NCBI GenBank assembly: GCA_030053995.1
Contig: JASGCP010000009.1
Span: 1 to 34,889, forward strand
DNA length: 34,889 nucleotides
Direction: 5' to 3'
Source of the DNA: Phycisphaerales bacterium
GTDB taxonomy: Bacteria > Bacteroidota > Bacteroidia > Chitinophagales > Chitinophagaceae
The translations under genes and the position numbers were made by a program. The notes beneath the pieces are model-generated. The model ran no database searches. It was given only the letters and a program-made list of their open reading frames with translations, and was not told the DNA's origin. Shown in pieces: positions 9,176-19,200 of the stretch (positions are counted from its first letter, which is position 1; each line of letters opens with the position of its first letter).

Positions 9176-10717
9176 TTAGAATTGTTTGATGGCCATGGCA
9201 ATATTAGGGTCGGTCTGATTAGTAATAATATACGCAACTTCGGTACCCCATGTTTGTAGGGCTAGATATTTTCTAAACAATTTAATGATTTCTAATCTGT
9301 CAGTAGGCGTAAAGTATGATATACTGCACGAGTCGCCACAAATAATTCTTTGTAATTGTCGCCAAAAATTAATATCATAGTTGATACTATTAATTGTTGT
9401 AATTGCTTTCCTTGCCCGAAGAACATCTTTGTGGTCAATGTAATAGAGGTATGCTAAATGTTGTATTATCTTTTTAGACATTAAGGTTGATATATTAGGC
9501 GTAAATAAATTGGTGTCAATTGGTACAAATATATCCGGAACAACACCACCGCCACCATATTCACTTTCATTTTGATCTTTGTTTTCATTGGCGAGTGCAC
9601 CATCTTTAAATCGCCTATTAATATCGGCTTTATACTCATTTATCGATTCTCCTTTGTATTTTTTTTGTAAACACCTACCTGATGGGGTATAATACCTAGC
9701 AACCGTTAATCGTAATATGCCCTTATTAATTAAATTATAATTTTCTTGAACAAGTCCTTTTCCAAAAGTGCGTCGCCCTATTACAATTGCTCGTTTCCAA
9801 TCTTGTAAAGCAGCCGTAAACATCTCGGCGGCACTAGCCGTCTTTTCGTTAACAATAATTACTAATTTATACTTTTGATATTGACCTATTTTAGTACTAA
9901 CAAATGATTTTCTGTGTAAATGTGCACCCTCTATATAGGTTATTAGTTTACCGTAACTTAAAAATTCATCCGCTAACTCAATAGCAGAAGCCATATTGCC
10001 ACCAGAATTCCCCCTGACATCCAATATAAGTTGTTGTTGCATACCAAGGTGGATTAATGAATCCATTACTGTAATAAATTCACGATGGGTAAATGTAGTA
10101 AAAGATGCTAAGTGTATATAGCCAATATTTTTATTAATCATGTAAAATGCATTAATACTCGGAATATGTATTGATTGTAGATGAATTGGTAGATTAACTA
10201 TGGAATCGTTTCTTAAAATAGTTAAATAAACTACCTCTTTTTGAATTACATTATAAACAATGGTATTATAACTTTCTTTATTAAATGCATTTCCATCTAA
10301 CGCAATAATTTTATCGCCAATCTGAACATTTGCTCGATAAGCAGCTGTGTTTTGTACTACAGAAACAACATTAGCCGTATCATTAAACCATTCAAAGAAT
10401 AGCCCAATACCCTGATAGTTTCCTAGTATCTTTGCATGGAATTCATTTACTTTACTTGGTGGAATATACGAGGAGTAAGGATCCAAACCAGTAACAGCCC
10501 AATTAATTGATGAGTCGGTTATAGAAACCAAATTAGCGTTATCCACATATTTCGTTTGAATGAGCCCTTCAATTTCTCCCAATGTTTGCGTACTTATGTT
10601 AAAAGCAGAATCGCTAAGGCTACCGCCTGATAAACTATACCCTATAACGATGCCTACTACAACAGAAATCGATATCAAAAACGGTAAAAAAATATTCATC
10701 TTCTTAATCCGACTCAT
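9176..10717 (-). CDS. S41-family C-terminal processing peptidase with PDZ domain
   Basis: GIGLFFEW and VQIGDKIIALDG (PDZ), LILDVRGNSGG, VNEKTASAAEMFTAALQD, GRRTFGKGLVQ catalytic region. Confidence 0.9.
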   Translation of the reverse strand: MSRIKKMNIFLPFLISISVVVGIVIGYSLSGGSLSDSAFNISTQTLGEIEGLIQTKYVDNANLVSITDSSINWAVTGLDPYSSYIPPSKVNEFHAKILGNYQGIGLFFEWFNDTANVVSVVQNTAAYRANVQIGDKIIALDGNAFNKESYNTIVYNVIQKEVVYLTILRNDSIVNLPIHLQSIHIPSINAFYMINKNIGYIHLASFTTFTHREFITVMDSLIHLGMQQQLILDVRGNSGGNMASAIELADEFLSYGKLITYIEGAHLHRKSFVSTKIGQYQKYKLVIIVNEKTASAAEMFTAALQDWKRAIVIGRRTFGKGLVQENYNLINKGILRLTVARYYTPSGRCLQKKYKGESINEYKADINRRFKDGALANENKDQNESEYGGGGVVPDIFVPIDTNLFTPNISTLMSKKIIQHLAYLYYIDHKDVLRARKAITTINSINYDINFWRQLQRIICGDSCSISYFTPTDRLEIIKLFRKYLALQTWGTEVAYIITNQTDPNIAMAIKQF

Positions 10718-11000
10718 AGGTTATTTTTTACTGCTAAGAAGAATAAAGTAAGTGGCATCTTGAAAGGATATTAAAATTTTTTGTTTTTTTATTGAACATG
10801 GCACACGATGTGATACCATACAAAGCAACCCCTATTGATACAAAACGCCAAGATCGATATCAACTATGGTATTATTTAATAAAAATGTAAGTTACATATA
10901 AAAAATTACATAAAATATTAAGTTATCGTGCCCAATTATTTTTTTTATGTGGTAATTTGTTGTCATAATAGGTTATACTACTACCGATAACCGTACTTAT

Positions 11001-11723
11001 TTATTTGGCATTTACTAAATTCATAACACCCGCATCATCTTCTAAATTATTCATTTGTTCCAAAACTTGTGGATAACGATAAGCTACTCTGGGTGAAATG
11101 GGAACAATCGTAAATTTTTTAGGATTCGGTAAACAGGAAATGATCATAGCTGCTTGTTTGGGCGATAGTTTATTAGCATGTATATGAAAATAATATTCGG
11201 ACGCCGCTTCGATTCCAAATATACCGGGTCCCATTTCTATGACATTAAGATATACTTCGAGAATTCTTTTTTTACCCCAAAAATATTCAATCATTTTTGT
11301 AAAATATACTTCCAAAAATTTGCGTACATATTTTGTCCATCCATCGCCTTGCCATAAAAAAACATTTTTGGCAGTTTGTTGACTTATAGTGCTCGTTCCT
11401 GCACCTAAAGGACGCAACTTTTTTCGTTTACTTTTTTTACCTGTTTCAGATACATGTTGCTCGATACTTTTTTGTACCGCTTCCCAATCAATTCCATTAT
11501 GATAGGGAAAACTTTGATCCTCACTGGCGAGTGCGGCTAATTTTACAGATGCCGGAATGTCATGCCACGATATAGATTTTTGATGGAGCCCGTAATAGAA
11601 ACCATTGTATATTTGTGTAATGGTAATAGGTGGAAAAATATAGATACATAACAGGATGTAACAAAAAGAACTAATAAAAAACCACATTAATAATTTTGCT
11701 AATAATCTTAGGACTGCGAACAT
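11001..11723 (-). CDS. mtgA: Monofunctional biosynthetic peptidoglycan transglycosylase
   Basis: GT51 motifs ASEDQSFPYHNGID, GAGTSTISQQTAKN, KKRILEVYLNVIEMG, GIEAASEYYF. Confidence 0.93.
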   Translation of the reverse strand: MFAVLRLLAKLLMWFFISSFCYILLCIYIFPPITITQIYNGFYYGLHQKSISWHDIPASVKLAALASEDQSFPYHNGIDWEAVQKSIEQHVSETGKKSKRKKLRPLGAGTSTISQQTAKNVFLWQGDGWTKYVRKFLEVYFTKMIEYFWGKKRILEVYLNVIEMGPGIFGIEAASEYYFHIHANKLSPKQAAMIISCLPNPKKFTIVPISPRVAYRYPQVLEQMNNLEDDAGVMNLVNAK

Positions 11724-11878
11724 AAAATATGGTCTTTTTATAAGTAATGTCTTATTTAATACCTTTTTAATACATAAGAAGGAACCGGTAAACCTATAAA
11801 CTTCTTAATAATTTATAATCGATTCGTCTTAATTCCATACCCCGAAAGAAAATATTTACTATTCATTCCTTAATATGT

Positions 11879-14521
11879 TTAATGGTTATAGGTATCATAA
11901 ATACTCTGAATCTTAAATTTTGGACTTCTATATTTTTCATCCTTTGCATAAGAAAAATAAACTCTTCGCTTTTGATAGGGTAATAAGTCAAAAAAATTGT
12001 CGGTGAAAATACCTTTAGATTGGGTTGACAAATATAGATTTTTAACCAAATTTTTAGACTCTAAAGATAATAAAAATCCATTCTTATTTTTGGTTATAAC
12101 TGATATACGCAACTTAGGCTTAGGCAATAGTAATTGTTTTACTGGTGCAAAATACTGAATAGCTTCTGATAAAATTTGATTGTTTTCACCCAATACTTTA
12201 ATATCCATATAGGCTTTGCGAATATAGCTAACTTGTTGTTGTACCTCATCCATCTTAGGAATGGTAAAATAAATACTGCTTGATGCAGGTGCAATTTCGA
12301 TTGGTATTTTTTTTTGATAAAGGGGGGTACCTAAGAAATCAAAAACCCGAATCAGTAACTTAGCCGTTACCGATTTTTGTTCATCAGATACAACATATAT
12401 TTTACAAACCGAGCTGTCCATAACGGGCGATACTAAAATAGGATTATACACCTTCTTTGCAAAATATTGCAAAGCTTTCCAAGTTCCCGTATTATCGATG
12501 CTAGACCACGAAGGAGCAGGCCAACAATCGTTCAATTGCCAATATAAAGTACCCATACAATAAGGCATACTGCGTCTATGGGCTTCGATAGCTTGTTTAA
12601 TACCTTCAGCTTGTAGTACTTGGGAAAGATAAACAAAAGATGAAAAATTCTTGGGGTCTTGATAATCGCGATCCATGTAAATTTTAATTAATCCATTACC
12701 CGGTGGACTGCGTTGATGATCGAGCATTACCGGACTATTTATATTCCAATCACTCGCATTAGCAAAAGTGGCAATCGTTTGCATCGATGGAAACGATTGG
12801 AAACCATACTCGGTCATAAATCTACCTACATGTTTGGCATATTCAGAAAATGGCTTTTTTCCATGCCAGACAGACCAAAAGTGCATATCGCCGGATAATT
12901 GCTCTTGCTCGGCAATCTGATTAGCGGGGATATTAGCACCGTGATAAGCCAATGGTGATGATTCAACATAATCAACTTGCGGGCTATATTTTGCTACGGC
13001 ATGGCACAGTATCGTATCAAAAATATTGAGATAATTACCCCAAATAATTTTTTGTTGACTAGGGGAATAGCTATCACGCCATCCTTCACCCCAGTAATGC
13101 CAAGCAGCATCAATTTCATTGTTACCACACCATAAAGCAATACAAGGGTGATTCCTTAATCTAATAATATTATCTTTTGCTTCCGCAGTAACGCTGGCCA
13201 AAAAATCGGGGTCGCCAGGATACATAGAACAAGCAAACATAAACTCTTGCCAAATAAGTATCCCGTACTTGTCGCATAAATGGTAAAAATAATCATCTTC
13301 ATAATTCCCGCCACCCCATACGCGCAACATGTTCATGTTTGATCGGTGTGCACTTGATAGGATAAAATCATATTTGTCTTTAGTAACACGGGTCTGAAAA
13401 ATATCATTGGGAATATAATTGGCACCCTTAGCAAATACCGGAACCCCATTCAATACAAACTTAAAACCCCGCCCTATCGAATCTTTATCTTGTACTAAGC
13501 GAATATTACGGAATCCGTAGGTGAATTGGTTGATTGATAACATTGTACCATCAAAATATAGTTGGCAAGAAATATTATATAAATGTGGCGAGCCGTATCC
13601 AGCACACCACCACAATTTAGGGTTGTTTAAAACAAATTTTAAGGGTACCGTTTGCGTGCCGGGATTTAACGCCGTGTCCATTCGTATTTTTTTTTCAATA
13701 CCATTGTTTAGTTCTAAATTAACTGAATAGTACCCTTTTTGGGTAACAAAGACTTGAATGTACGCCGTGATCGTATCTTTATTGTAATTACTTGAGAATA
13801 CATTGTTGATATAAACATTTTCAATTTTTCCAACGCTCCATCCTTCTAATGTGATAGGGTGCCCAATACCCATCGAAACAAAACGCGGACCCCAATCCCA
13901 GCCATATTGATAGGGTGCCTTGCGTGTAAACACGCTAACTTGTGCATCGCCCGGTACCTGCCCCATTTTAGCTTGATCATTAGAAGCCGGTAAAGGATAA
14001 CCGTTTTCTTTTAATTTTTCTAATCCCACCATAATCGGTGATTGGAATTTGATCTCTATAATGTTATTTTTTTTTGTTAAATATTTCTTGCAACTAATAT
14101 GCCAAGCTCGGAACATGTTATCGGTGTGCAACAAAAAATGATTGTTGATATAGATATCAGCATAGGTATCTAACCCCTTAAAATGTAAATCGATGGAATC
14201 TTGCTCCCAAATGGCATCAGGAACATCAAAATGCGTTTGGTACATCCAATTTTTTTTATCAATCCACTGAAGCATTGTTTCATTAGTTCCCCAGAATGGA
14301 TCAGGAATTAACATATTAGATCGTAGATCAGTATGCACGCACCCAGGCACCGTAGCGGGTAACCAATTAATAGAATCTTCTCTTGTGAACTGCCAATTTT
14401 TATCTAACTCAACGGAAAATTTAGAATGTTGAAATAAAGCATGGGCATACGATGGTGTTGATAATAGAAGATACATCAATAAGACCATTGCATTAATAGC
14501 AGTAGCTTTCAAGATTTTCAT
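11879..14521 (-). CDS. Beta-mannosidase (GH2 family), secreted
   Basis: Signal peptide; GH2 motifs VPGCVHTDL, YQYGWDWGPRF, NMLRVWGGGNYEDDYFYHLCDKYGILIWQEFMFAC, WCGNNE, FMTEYGFQSFPS, LYWQLNDCWPAPSWSS. Confidence 0.92.
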   Translation of the reverse strand: MKILKATAINAMVLLMYLLLSTPSYAHALFQHSKFSVELDKNWQFTREDSINWLPATVPGCVHTDLRSNMLIPDPFWGTNETMLQWIDKKNWMYQTHFDVPDAIWEQDSIDLHFKGLDTYADIYINNHFLLHTDNMFRAWHISCKKYLTKKNNIIEIKFQSPIMVGLEKLKENGYPLPASNDQAKMGQVPGDAQVSVFTRKAPYQYGWDWGPRFVSMGIGHPITLEGWSVGKIENVYINNVFSSNYNKDTITAYIQVFVTQKGYYSVNLELNNGIEKKIRMDTALNPGTQTVPLKFVLNNPKLWWCAGYGSPHLYNISCQLYFDGTMLSINQFTYGFRNIRLVQDKDSIGRGFKFVLNGVPVFAKGANYIPNDIFQTRVTKDKYDFILSSAHRSNMNMLRVWGGGNYEDDYFYHLCDKYGILIWQEFMFACSMYPGDPDFLASVTAEAKDNIIRLRNHPCIALWCGNNEIDAAWHYWGEGWRDSYSPSQQKIIWGNYLNIFDTILCHAVAKYSPQVDYVESSPLAYHGANIPANQIAEQEQLSGDMHFWSVWHGKKPFSEYAKHVGRFMTEYGFQSFPSMQTIATFANASDWNINSPVMLDHQRSPPGNGLIKIYMDRDYQDPKNFSSFVYLSQVLQAEGIKQAIEAHRRSMPYCMGTLYWQLNDCWPAPSWSSIDNTGTWKALQYFAKKVYNPILVSPVMDSSVCKIYVVSDEQKSVTAKLLIRVFDFLGTPLYQKKIPIEIAPASSSIYFTIPKMDEVQQQVSYIRKAYMDIKVLGENNQILSEAIQYFAPVKQLLLPKPKLRISVITKNKNGFLLSLESKNLVKNLYLSTQSKGIFTDNFFDLLPYQKRRVYFSYAKDEKYRSPKFKIQSIYDTYNH

Positions 14522-14814
14522 AAATAGTTTTTGATAATTTTATTATCCTTAAAAAATGCAAGTTAACTCAAAAAAAAAACATTGAATCATTAAAAAAAAA
14601 TGGGGCATTTTTTATATTTGTATCCTACCTAAAAGCCATAATTTTAGGGATTATCGGGGTATCTATATAAGACTTTGTGCAATAAATGCTTATGTCCTTT
14701 TAAAATGCTATAAAAACAGCTTAGACTCGTGATTTGATTAAAAACAAAACATAAGCACAGAAAAATAGTTAACTTTACCGCTTATCAATAAGCATGTTGT
14801 ATTACGGACATAAT

Positions 14815-14904
14815 GGAGAGGTGCTCGAGTGGTTTAAGAGGCACGCCTGGAAAGCGTGTATACTGTAACAGGTATCAAGGGTTCGAATCCCTTCTTCTCC
14901 GCCA
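14815..14904 (+). tRNA. tRNA-Ser(GGA), CCA included
   Basis: Acceptor GGAGAGG pairs with CTTCTCC; anticodon stem CACGC/GCGTG with loop CTGGAAA (anticodon GGA at 14849-14851); long variable arm; GGTTCGAATCC T-loop; encoded CCA. Confidence 0.95.
14889..14902 (+). repeat. Direct repeat copy 1 (attL-like), within tRNA-Ser 3' end
   Basis: CCCTTCTTCTCCGC, identical to 16102-16115. Confidence 0.75.
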
Positions 14905-15019
14905 GATAATTGTCTAAAGTAGTCTAAAAAGATTGTAAAATAAGGGTTTTACAAGACTTCTTTATGTTCTTCAAACTCTAAAAAAGTCTAGGTTTGTCTA
15001 TACTTTTGCTTTTGTCGTG

Positions 15020-15027
15020 CAAAGATA
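15020..15027 (-). promoter_or_regulatory. -7-like element TATCTTTG on - strand beside a palindrome
   Basis: caaagata on + strand = TATCTTTG on - strand, immediately downstream of the 38-bp palindrome. Confidence 0.3.
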
Positions 15028-15030
15028 ATT

Positions 15031-15068
15031 AATTTGTCCAGTTTATTATCAAATAAACTGGACAAATT
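15031..15068. repeat. Perfect inverted repeat (17-bp arms, 4-nt spacer), operator-like
   Basis: AATTTGTCCAGTTTATT-ATCA-AATAAACTGGACAAATT. Confidence 0.8.
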
Positions 15069-15322
15069 GTAGCCGTTCGAAATTGTAGAAAATTTTGTTT
15101 CGGCCGTAGTTCGAAATTTCCGAATTACTGAAATAGGTTGCCGGAATTTTCGACATACCACTTTTTCGTTCAATTCGCCTTCTTGCTTCAACAACTCGGC
15201 AAACGCCTTATCTAATTTCTCTTCGGTGAATTTTCATTTATTAAATTCTTATTGCACTTCTTAATACTAATAAAGCAATTCTCAATGTTAATTTTATTTT
15301 ACTCCGAAATTCAGGAATCAAT

Positions 15323-15610
15323 TTATTCATTTGGACTAAAAACTATTTGCCTGTTTTTAATACCAAATTCATTCAGTCTTTTTCTGCGTGTTTCTTTTTC
15401 ATTAGGGGTATGATATGACAAAAGCCAAACAGCACTATTACTGATTGATATCAAAATTTCATTAAAATATTTTTTATCTATGTCTGCAAGCGAATGTCCA
15501 AGAATAAAAACTTTGCGAATGGATTTCAAGGAATTGAAAAAGACTTTGTTTTTTTCAATAAGCGAAGATGTAGCCTTGAACGATTTTGAGAAATATTGAA
15601 TTAATTGGTT
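15323..15610 (-). pseudogene. C-terminal remnant of an AbiH-like abortive infection protein
   Basis: Open frame ...SLIEKNKVFFNSLKSIRKVFILGHSLADIDKKYFNEILISISNSAVWLLSYHTPNEKETRRKRLNEFGI...; VFILGHSLADIDKKYF and W-LSYH match the conserved AbiH C-terminus. The N-terminal part is missing; the frame meets a TAG exactly at the end of the adjacent repeat element. Confidence 0.55.
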
Positions 15611-16017
15611 CTATGACGAAAAGGGTGGGGGGGTAGTTTACCTTAATTTCATATTGATTACCATTAAGCATATATCCGGAATGCCCTCAGAGGAAGGGCG
15701 TTACAAAACAAGGCGAACGAAGTGGCTATCGAAAATGGGGCGAGGCGGATATATCAAAGAAAGCGAGTGGTAGCGATGCTAAAATTGTAAAGAAGCAAGC
15801 AAGTTATATCCAATCGCTTTCTATATATCCGATGCCATTCATTTTCGATAACGAAGAGAGCCGTAGTTTTGCAGCCCTTACTCTGCAGGCTTGATTTTTT
15901 TTTGTTTCTTTCTTTTGTATCAAGACAAAAGAAAGAAAAATGACATGATAAAATACCAAATTATCATTTTAAAAGTCATCAAACTTCTAACATTTTACCC
16001 ACCCTTTTCGTCATAGA
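15610..16017. mobile_element. Non-coding MITE-like element with 20-bp terminal inverted repeats and internal long imperfect palindrome (complete copy)
   Basis: Left end TCTATGACGAAAAGGGTGGG (15610-15629) is the exact reverse complement of the right end (15998-16017); no long ORF inside; right end repeated at 34792-34889. Confidence 0.75.
15905..15938. terminator. Hairpin with 14-bp perfect arms, possible bidirectional terminator inside the element
   Basis: TTTCTTTCTTTTGT-ATCAAG-ACAAAAGAAAGAAA. Confidence 0.45.
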
Positions 16018-16101
16018 GCTTAAATTTTTTACTCAAAACTGTTCCTTTTCAACTACTAAATTATATCTTAACTATCTGTCCGAAAAATGCACCCCACCAT
16101 G

Positions 16102-16115
16102 CCCTTCTTCTCCGC
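16102..16115 (+). repeat. Direct repeat copy 2 (attR-like) of tRNA-Ser 3' end
   Basis: CCCTTCTTCTCCGC, identical to 14889-14902. Confidence 0.75.
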
Positions 16116-16186
16116 ATAAAATATAAACTTTCGGCACCTCATATTTTATAAATGCTGCGGGTTCGTTAATCCGTGTAAAAAAAACT

Positions 16187-16194
16187 TACCTTTG
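16187..16194 (+). promoter_or_regulatory. -7 promoter element TACCTTTG
   Basis: Exact TAnnTTTG, 26 nt before ATG 16221. Confidence 0.5.
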
Positions 16195-16220
16195 CACATT
16201 AATGATCAATTCTTTGTAAT

Positions 16221-19200
16221 ATGCTTCGTTGCTATTGTTTATTATTAATAATATTATTAGCATTTGTCGATAGCTATGGACAAGAGGGCTCTTCGATTGA
16301 TTTTGTTCAGAATAAAGGGCAATGGAATAAAGAAGTGTTGTTTAAAGGGGATATGTTACACGGTGCTTTTTTTGTTCATCTTAATGGTTATACAGTTTCA
16401 TTGAATAATCCTAAAGAGGAATCCGAAATATTGACCGATGTGCATACCGATTCAAGCACCTACACCAATGGTGTTCCTAATGGTAGCGTACAAGTTTTAC
16501 ACGCACATGCTTACCGGGTTGTGTTTATGAATGCTCAAGCTACACCCCTTGTGCAACCTGAAAAATTAGTTTCTTCAGGTAATAACTATATTGAAGGTAA
16601 TAATCCTGCTTTGTGGGCTCGTGATTGTAGTATCTATAAATCAATTGCTGTAAAAAATATTTACAGTGATATTGATCTTAGATATTTTACTAATAATGGT
16701 TTATTGAAGTATGAGTTGATTGTTAACCCCGGTGCTAATCTTGCACCGTTAGCTTTGTTGTTTAAGGGTACAACGGCTATCAACCTTGCCGGTGATGGTG
16801 ATTTAATAATTCACACATCCGTGGGCGATGTTGTAGAGAAAAAACCTTATTGTTATCAACCAACATTAACCGGTCGCCGAGAAGTTGGCTGTCGTTATGT
16901 TATCACCGATGATTCAATTGTTAGCTTTGCCTTAGATAATTATGATAAAAATTTCCCTTTGATTATTGATCCAACATTGGTGTTTTCTACCTTGAGTGGT
17001 AGTAGTGCTACTAATTGGGGATTTTCAGCAACTTACGACAATCAGGGCTATTTATACGCTGCCGGTATCGCTTATGGTAATGGTTTCCCTACTTCGCCTG
17101 GGGCTTTTCAAACGACCTTTAGAGGTGGAACCGTAGAAAATGGTGTTTCCGGCTATGATATGGTGGTTATTAAGTATTCTCCGAATGGTCAAAATAGAAT
17201 CTATGCAACTTATATCGGTGGTGGCGGTAATGAACAACCCCATAGTTTGATTGTTACGCCGGCCGGTAACTTAGTAATTGCTGGTAGAACGAGCTCGCCT
17301 GATTATCCAACAACCTTGTCTAATATTGGGTCTTGTAATGGTGGCTATGCAATTGTGTTAACAATTTTGAATGCACAAGGTACTGGTTTGATTGCTAGTA
17401 GGAAAATTGGTGGCTCGGGTGTAGATGGCGTGAATGGCGGATTCAGTAAAGCACCTTATAATGTGTCGCGTCCTACTGTTCGAAATTATGGAGATGATGC
17501 CCGTAGTGAAGTGATTCTCGATAAGCTCGGTAATATTTATTTGGCTTCGTGTACGCAATCTAATAATTTTCCAACAACGGCTAATGCTCCACAAAAAGTA
17601 TTGAACGGTAAGCAAAATGGTGTTATCCTTAAATTTGATCAAAATCTTAATCTTGCTTTTAGTACATATCTGGGAGGAAGCGGTAATGATGCCTGTTTTG
17701 TATTATCGCTTAATCCGCTAACGCAGGATATTTTGATTGGTGGGGCTACGAGTAGCTCTGATTTTCCAGGCGATAAAACAGGTACCGTAGGTCCTGTTTA
17801 CAATGGCGGTGTTTGTAATGGCTTTCTTGCTGTATTGTCGAATGACGGCGGAATACTTAAAAAAACCTCATATATCGGTGCGGCTAATGCGGCAACGGTT
17901 GTATATGGCGTTCAGTATGATGCTACCGGCAATCCTTATATTTGTGGTACTACTACCAAGTCTTTCCCTGTTATTAATGCACCGTTTAGTCAGCCAAACG
18001 GTAAGCAATTTATAGCTAAACTAGCCCCCGATTTATCGCAGTATGTTTATAGTACTGTTTTTGGTACTAATACATCAAATCCCAATATTTCTATTACGGC
18101 ATTTTTAGTGGATCGTTGTGAGAATGTTTATGTAGGCGGATGGGGTGGGAGTGTACAAGGTATCTCACCTGATTTTCCTAATGATGGTACTTTGGGCTTA
18201 TCGGTCACGCAGGATGCTATACAAAAAAAAACAGATGGTAAGGATTTTTATTTTTTTGTTCTTGAACGCGACGCCCGATCGCAATTATATGGTACTTATT
18301 TTGGTCAATACGGTGGTTTTACTGATCATGTTGATGGTGGAACTAGTCGCTTCGACCCTAGAGGTGTTATTTATGAGGCTATTTGTGCTAACTGTGGCGG
18401 CGGTGTTTTGTTTCCAACAACACCGGGTGCTTGGTACACGGCGTACGACAAAAATGCTGCGGGGAATATGGGCTGTAATTTAGGTGCTGTAAAAATTGAA
18501 ATGGGATTTATTGGTATAACTTCGGAAATTCATGCTACGATCAATAATATTCTTAATAAAACTACCGGATGTCAACCACTCATCGTTAATTTTTCTGATG
18601 CTATTGCACAAGCAACGATGTATGTTTGGCGTTATGGCGATGGAACTAAAAATGATACTACCCTTGAACCTTACGCACAGCATACTTTTACCAATTTGGG
18701 AAATTATATCGTTACGCTCTTTTCAATTAATCCTGCTGCTTGTAATCAAGTCGATTCGTCTAATGTGCTTATTAGGGTTAAACCGTATCCCGTAGCATTA
18801 GATTTTACTTTTAATCGTTTATTGCCCTGTGATGTTTTTAACTATCAATTTGTTAATAAGAGCGAAGCACCAATAGGAAAACCTTTTACTAATGAAACTT
18901 TTTCTTGGAATTTTGGTGATGGCACTGCTCCAATAACTACCAACACCGAATCGATCTCGTATTCGTTTGTCAACCCCGGTACCTATACCGTTCAATTGTC
19001 CCTTATCGATACCGATTATTGTAATTATCCCGATAGTATTCAACAGATTCTTAATGTTTCTGCAACCTTAAAAGCTGTTGCTATTTATCCGCAAACCGCT
19101 TGTTACCAAACTCCTATCATTTTTAAAAATGCGTCAATCGGTGGTACTAATTTTAATTGGAGTTTTGGCGATGGTACTGCTTCTTCAGCATTTGAACCTA

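Larger units (their letters stand above)
14988..15238 (-). pseudogene. Decayed fragment resembling RhuM-family (mobile/defence-associated) protein
   Basis: Reading frame ...KFTEEKLDKAFAELLKQEGELNEKVVCRKFRQ...NLSSLF...; the EGELxEKVVCxKFR stretch resembles RhuM proteins. No intact start; in-frame TGA at 15234-15236; homology runs out quickly. Confidence 0.35.

Noticed and set aside
10798-10890. 30-codon ORF MAHDVIPYKATPIDTKRQDRYQLWYYLIKM between the S41 protease and mtgA genes
   Set aside because: Too short to support from sequence alone; no clear TAnnTTTG promoter or family resemblance.
15627-15633. G7 tract in the MITE-like element as a phase-variation switch
   Set aside because: Not in a coding region or promoter of an intact gene.
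15599-16028. Target-site duplication flanking the MITE-like element
   Set aside because: Flanks AATTAATT and TAAATTTT do not match; no convincing TSD visible.
17052-19043. Multiple small ORFs on both strands within the T9SS/PKD gene
   Set aside because: All overlap a continuous 1202-aa frame with consistent domain content.
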